A stretch of DNA of 35,891 nt from Desulfovibrio sp. (lineage in GTDB: Bacteria > Desulfobacterota > Desulfovibrionia > Desulfovibrionales > Desulfovibrionaceae). Each line of letters starts with the position of its first letter. Positions within the stretch are counted from its first letter, which is position 1. Both the position numbers and the translations under genes were made by a program. Where the stretch lies: NCBI GenBank assembly GCA_028708865.1, contig JAQVYA010000012.1, forward strand, positions 1 to 35,891, written 5' to 3'. Positions 35,534 through 35,891 of the stretch are shown one piece after another. Under the pieces are notes generated by a model. It was not told where the DNA came from. It was given only the letters and a program-made list of their open reading frames with translations, and made no database searches.

Positions 35534-35644
35534 ATGGCCAGACATAAGAAGCACGAGCGTAAAAAGGAACTTGACCGCCGCCGCAAACGCCGTCGTGAGC
35601 GCATCAAAGCGCGCATTCACGAGGCCAAGGCAGCTGCCAAGTAG
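35534..35644 (+). CDS. 36-residue highly basic protein
   Basis: The protein MARHKKHERKKELDRRRKRR continues RERIKARIHEAKAAAK; 18 of its 36 residues are Lys or Arg, and it should form one helix. A strong AAGGAGG lies nine bases before the ATG. Such composition suggests a ribosome-associated or RNA-binding peptide, somewhat like the very small basic ribosomal proteins, but it is not S21, THX or L36 and I cannot name a family. It is 50 bp upstream of the FmdB-type gene and probably in one transcript. The open frame back to 35351 is non-coding. Confidence 0.75.
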   Translation: MARHKKHERKKELDRRRKRRRERIKARIHEAKAAAK

Positions 35645-35694
35645 CCTCGCTCGTACCGCTTTGGCGGAACGAATATCACTTCAAGGAGGATGGT

Positions 35695-35891
35695 ATGCCC
35701 ATCTACGAATACGAGTGCGAGGACTGTAAACAGATCTTCGAGGAATGGCAGCAGGGATTCGACGAGATCGAGCTGGACTGCAAAGTCTGCGGCGGCAAAT
35801 GCCACAGAGTAATTTCCAACACCTCGTTCGTCCTCAAGGGCTCGGGCTGGTACGTGACCGACTATGCGGGCAAAAAGCCCAGCGGCAACGG
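35695..35891 (+). CDS. FmdB-family zinc-ribbon protein, C-terminus outside window
   Basis: The visible 65 residues begin MPIYEYECEDCKQIFEEWQ and contain a second pair CKVCGG, the two CxxC knuckles of the FmdB/CxxC_CxxC_SSSS zinc-ribbon family, then SNTSFVLKGSGWYVTDY, the usual continuation. A Ser/Lys-rich tail normally follows and is cut by the window edge. The family name comes from a presumed regulator of formamidase genes; most members have no proven role. AAGGAGGA lies before the ATG. It follows the 36-residue basic gene on the same strand. Confidence 0.93.
   Translation, partial: MPIYEYECEDCKQIFEEWQQGFDEIELDCKVCGGKCHRVISNTSFVLKGSGWYVTDYAGKKPSGN

Overview
The window is a GC-rich stretch of about 36 kb whose gene content points to a Desulfovibrio-like sulfate reducer (Desulfovibrionaceae, Desulfobacterota). 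The evidence is a periplasmic tetraheme class III cytochrome c, a C_GCAxxG_C_C redox protein, an FmdB-type zinc ribbon, many multi-PAS sensor kinases, and the gene order rpmB / DUF177-rpmF-plsX-fabH-fabG-acpP-fabF-glyA-dCMP deaminase-ribD, which I recognise from Desulfovibrio. No rRNA, tRNA, CRISPR array or intact transposase is visible.

Layout. 1-5.3 kb (minus strand): a 5TMR-LYT/PAS sensor cut by the window edge, a C_GCAxxG_C_C protein, and a 1233-residue hybrid kinase with four PAS domains, GAF, receiver and HPt. 5.5-5.8 kb: rpmB, divergent from the next block. 5.9-14.3 kb (plus): one long housekeeping cluster for fatty-acid and phospholipid initiation, glycine/one-carbon metabolism, dCMP deamination and riboflavin synthesis. 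It has an internal extended -10 promoter before fabG, a terminator-like attenuator between acpP and fabF, and a strong terminator after glyA. 14.3-16.5 kb: an AT-rich foreign islet with one pentapeptide-repeat membrane protein and the degraded N-terminus of an IS3-family OrfA. 16.5-19.2 kb: a small zinc-ribbon gene, groES-groEL (GroEL lacks the GGM tail) and a 52-residue orphan. 19.3-23.7 kb (minus): a sigma-54 activator, and downstream of it a thioredoxin-fold protein overlapping a chemoreceptor with two tandem zinc-binding CZB domains. 24-28.3 kb (plus): a secreted Cys-rich mini-protein, an AsmA-family protein, and a Tat-signal M48 protease with C-terminal TPRs. 28.3-30.5 kb: a second hybrid kinase. 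30.8-34.1 kb: cytochrome c3 facing a histidine kinase/NtrC-type regulator pair. 34.3-34.65 kb: a non-coding stretch bracketed by terminators. 34.7-35.9 kb: a conserved hypothetical gene, a 36-residue very basic protein and the start of an FmdB-family gene.

The most interesting part is a pair of probable sigma-54 circuits. The thioredoxin-like/chemoreceptor operon has a near-consensus -24/-12 promoter (21662-21677, minus strand), preceded at enhancer distance by clustered palindromes lying between it and the activator gene. The cytochrome c3 gene has an equally good -24/-12 promoter (30695-30710) and lies beside a kinase/NtrC-type pair whose activator carries an altered GAFTGA loop. These links are inferences from motifs and position.
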